The notes under the pieces: model-generated
Database searches by the model: none
Told to the model about the DNA's origin: nothing
What the model saw: the letters and a program-made list of their open reading frames with translations, nothing else
Program-made: the position numbers and the translations under genes
Shown here: piece by piece, positions 61,114-64,000 of the stretch
How positions within the stretch are numbered: position 1 is the first letter of the stretch
Layout of the letters: each line of letters starts with the position of its first letter
Assembly (NCBI RefSeq): GCF_051106095.1
Contig: NC_135783.1
Coordinates: forward strand, 64,352,447 to 64,416,446
DNA from: Pogona vitticeps
Lineage: Eukaryota > Chordata > Lepidosauria > Squamata > Agamidae
Direction: 5' to 3'
DNA: 64,000 nt

Positions 61114-62166
61114 TTATTGACAAATTTCACTTGTCTGTCTGGAAAAGAAAGTATCAGAACTTATCCTTGAACCATGGCTGCTTCCCCATTTCCTGTACCT
61201 CCCACAGAAAAGATTTGCCATTATTTTCAAAAAGTAATTTCTAAATTTCACCCCAATAAATGCATAGAGCACAGGGTTCATACAACAATGGAAGAAAGCT
61301 AGAGCTTCTGTTATATATTTTGCATAAGCCATTTGCATTTCATTCTTGCAATCTTTATCTGGTTGTCCCATCGTTGCTGCTGTCACAAGAAGAACCATGT
61401 TATATGGAACTTGACATAGGAGAAAAACAACCACAATTGACACAATCACACGAATGGCTTTGCTTCTTTTGGAATTCTGAGCCTGCACTAGGGTTTTGAT
61501 TATGAAGGCATAGCAAAAAAGCATGAAAAGTACAGGAATGAAAAATCCAAAGAAAAGCTGAAGAATTAGGATTAATAATTTCAGCACAATGCTGGACTCT
61601 CTACTAAATTTGTGTTCACAAATGTTTGTCTCATTGGCAGAAAATGTGTAGCTTTCACTGAACACAAAAGTAGAAGTGGAAATTAAAATGGATGATACCC
61701 ATACCGCCACACAGATCACTTTACTGTGTGCTAGAGTTTTGGATCGAAGCTTGAATGATTTTGTTGCTTGTACAATGGCCAGGTATCGGTCCATGCTTAT
61801 GCAGGCTAAGAGCAACATGCCACAGTTGAAGTTAATTGCATAGATACCCTTGATGAGCTTGCAGACGAAGTCACCAAAAATCCACTCATCCAGAGCATGG
61901 TTTACTGCCCAGAAAGGAAGAGTGAGAACAAACAATATGTCTACAATTGCCATGTTACAGAGACATATGTCCGTCATAGATTCTGACTTCTTATACAGAG
62001 CAAATGTTAACACTACAAATGTATTACCCACAAGTCCCACAACACATATCAGTGAGTAAGCAACAGGCAGAAAAGCTTTTGTAAAGTTTCGTACTTCTTT
62101 CTTGTTGCATGGTGATACAATCTGAGCATAAAAATCTGTGCCATAGAAATAATCCGTACTGGTTTC
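61114..62166 (-). CDS. CCR6: CCR6 chemokine receptor, main coding exon
   Basis: The exon codes 350 residues and a stop, a class A receptor with seven helices. CCR6 binds CCL20 and guides lymphocytes and dendritic cells; that role is from the family. Seen here: DRYLAIVQATKSF after helix 3, LVQAQNSKRSKAIRVIVS in loop 3, HCCMNPVLYAFIG in helix 7, and the ending SRQTSE, all close to human CCR6. The four extracellular cysteines are present (SPCNK, DFVCK, NICEH, KDCKN), with glycosylation motifs NFT and NET. An acceptor (ctttacaacag) lies just before GAAACC at 62166, so the first 10-15 residues and the ATG come from an upstream exon not found. A possible poly(A) signal (AATAAA, minus) is at 60188-60193. 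Confidence 0.93.
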   Translation of the reverse strand, partial: ETSTDYFYGTDFYAQIVSPCNKKEVRNFTKAFLPVAYSLICVVGLVGNTFVVLTFALYKKSESMTDICLCNMAIVDILFVLTLPFWAVNHALDEWIFGDFVCKLIKGIYAINFNCGMLLLACISMDRYLAIVQATKSFKLRSKTLAHSKVICVAVWVSSILISTSTFVFSESYTFSANETNICEHKFSRESSIVLKLLILILQLFFGFFIPVLFMLFCYAFIIKTLVQAQNSKRSKAIRVIVSIVVVFLLCQVPYNMVLLVTAATMGQPDKDCKNEMQMAYAKYITEALAFFHCCMNPVLYAFIGVKFRNYFLKIMANLFCGRYRKWGSSHGSRISSDTFFSRQTSEICQ

Positions 62167-64000
62167 CTGTTGTAAAGGAGAGCAGAATTGGTTTAAAGGT
62201 CACATTTCATCACATTATTTAGGCAAAAGAAGAGGCAGCCACCTCAGACAGCAGACTTTGGGTGTCATGGAAGGGCAGTAAATTAACAGTTACTTACTTT
62301 ATTATTATATTTTTAACACCAGAGGCAGGTGGGTGTTCTAGGTTGATTTTCTGTTTCAAATCCCAAAATAACTGGCTGGTCTGTGATATTGTGCATCTTG
62401 ACATGGGTAATGAGTATCATTTGCTGTTCTGCCTCAGGCAACATTTTAGAAGTTTGTCACCTGTATTAGTACCGCAAGTGCCAGCTCCTGTATCCCATTT
62501 CATTCAGTCTCACCACCACAACCACATATAGTGGGTGGATAATGCTTTGGCCTTAATATTCTTCATGGGTCTGAGAAAACCATGAGGAATCATGCTGAAA
62601 TGGATCTGATAAGACTAGGAAGATATTTTGACTGTGTCATTCATGTTTTCGAAAGAAGCCAACAGTGTCTGAGCCTGCTTAATTAATGCCTGTTGCTTAT
62701 TCAAAGGGCAGAGCTAAAAGACAGCAACAGCACAAGAAGAGGAAAATGTTAGAATGACAAGGTTGGTTCCTTATTCTTACAATTTTCAGTTCTTTATTTG
62801 AGTGAAACACAACTTTAGGCCAGACAGAAGTTTATGCTGCCACATAACGGATGCTTTTCTTGATCTTATGATGTAGGAATTAGGTTGGAACTCAGCTTAC
62901 GCATCAGTCAATAGTTCTTAACTTTAAAGTATGTCTTAACGCATTAGTCTTAACCTTACTCCCATTGGCAAGGTGTGCTGCATTTGATATTGTCCTGTGT
63001 ATATGAAACATTTTGATCCAGATGCTAGTCAATGCCTTTGTGTTTTGCATGAGTGGGTGTATAATGTGAGATAGCTCAAAGCTTATTCTAAGGTGCAGAG
63101 ACCAATTTTTTATTGGGAAAACCATTATAACTTAATGTGCATTGTGCAGCAATACAAGACTTTTGATCATATTTTTGTGTCTTTTTCATGTTGAAAAGAA
63201 GTGTTTCCCAATAATGGAAATACGTAATACAAGGTATTTGAAAGCTTAACTTTGAGCGCATGGGTATGTTGTTGTTATTTAGTTGTTAAGTCGTGTCCGA
63301 CTCTTCGTGACCCCATGGACCAGAGCACACCAGGCCCTCCTGTCTTCCAGTGCCTCCTGGAGTTTGGTTAAATTCATGTTGGTTGCTTCGGTGACACTGT
63401 CCATCCATAGGCATGGGCATATCAGGTAGTTATTCAGTTGAACACTTCAGCTATGTTTCAGAGGTTCTCCAAATAAGGAACTGGGAGCTACAAATCATCC
63501 TCAGCATCTGGAGCATTTCAGCTTTCATCAGTTTTTAGTAAAATGAGCAATCCTTCCTTCCCACTATCCTTTGCTCTGTTCAGTTTTTATAAAAGCTGCA
63601 TTCCAAGAAGAAAGGTTTCCCACCATCTTACATTTTGGCTACATATTGCAGTATTCCACTCGCATTTGGACTTAACGTCCTCAAAGTGGATCAACTGTCA
63701 GAACAACATACTTCGAATGAATGCATTTAACATTGGAACTGACTGAGAGTGAGTTGATTTGCACTAGAAGTTAAACTACTAAGAAAGACAGTAGAATTTG
63801 TGTTTATACTGGCTCTTTTGACATTTTGTTTACAAATACTTGTTTTCCTCATCCTGACTTTTGTACTAATAAATAAAGGCATGAGCAAGTGTCCTAAAAT
63901 GCTTTCACTTCTCAAAGGGAAAAACTGGCTAATACTCAAGACATCTTATATTTCAGAAGCCTGTGCTGCAAGGTCAGAAGACCAGCAGTCATAAGATCAA
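62167..64000. other. CCR6 upstream intron or 5' flank
   Basis: The missing first coding exon of CCR6 may lie here or beyond the window. I found no convincing ATG exon. A BovA/BovB-type repeat is at 63268-63410. Confidence 0.4.
63268..63410. repeat. BovA/Bov-B-type repeat fragment
   Basis: TTAAGTCGTGTCCGACTCTT, GACCCCATGGACCAGAGCAC and GTTGCTTCGGTGACACTGTC, the widely shared Bov-type core. Confidence 0.7.

Noticed and set aside
61260-61499. Plus-strand frame within CCR6
   Set aside because: Antisense shadow of the receptor exon.

Overview
The window is nuclear DNA from a vertebrate, almost certainly a squamate reptile (lizard or snake). It has intron-split genes, tRNA-derived SINEs with Bov-B-like tails, CR1/L2/RTE-type LINE remnants, many TA-flanked MITEs, abundant microsatellites and CpG-island promoters. 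All three recognised genes lie on the minus strand and are transcribed from right to left.

Right end (61.1-62.2 kb): the main coding exon of a chemokine receptor, best matched to CCR6. Its start codon must lie in an upstream exon at higher coordinates that I could not place.

Middle (36.7-53.7 kb): a complete SLC16-type (monocarboxylate transporter, MCT) gene. Eight coding exons join in perfect phase into a 12-helix transporter core of 466 residues, followed by an unusual 494-residue C-terminal tail encoded by one exon. The tail is acidic and holds about eight degenerate repeats around the motif RKEDGVAFLDEY. A CpG island at 53.1-53.7 kb is the likely promoter.

Left (2.7-34.9 kb): a 20-coding-exon gene of the CPAP/SAS-4/TCP10 family. 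The exons join in frame into about 1,405 residues: an N-terminal helix, a PN2-3-like tubulin-binding motif, a central coiled coil, and a complete C-terminal G-box (Tcp10_C). The CCR6 neighbourhood, which matches human 6q27, and several residues favour TCP10 over its paralogue CENPJ. Unlike the short human TCP10 I remember, this copy is full length. Its probable promoter is the CpG island at 34.6-35.0 kb.

The remaining sequence is introns and intergenic DNA filled with SINEs (at least three head/tail types), LINE remnants, MITEs (three TA-flanked families and a palindromic hAT type), microsatellites, and one unassigned coding-like block on the plus strand at 16.4-17.4 kb. I found no rRNA, functional tRNA or CRISPR array. 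The three genes do not form one pathway: a centriole protein, a solute carrier and an immune receptor sit side by side. The most novel candidates are the transporter with a repeat tail and the full-length TCP10 with a changed tubulin-contact residue.
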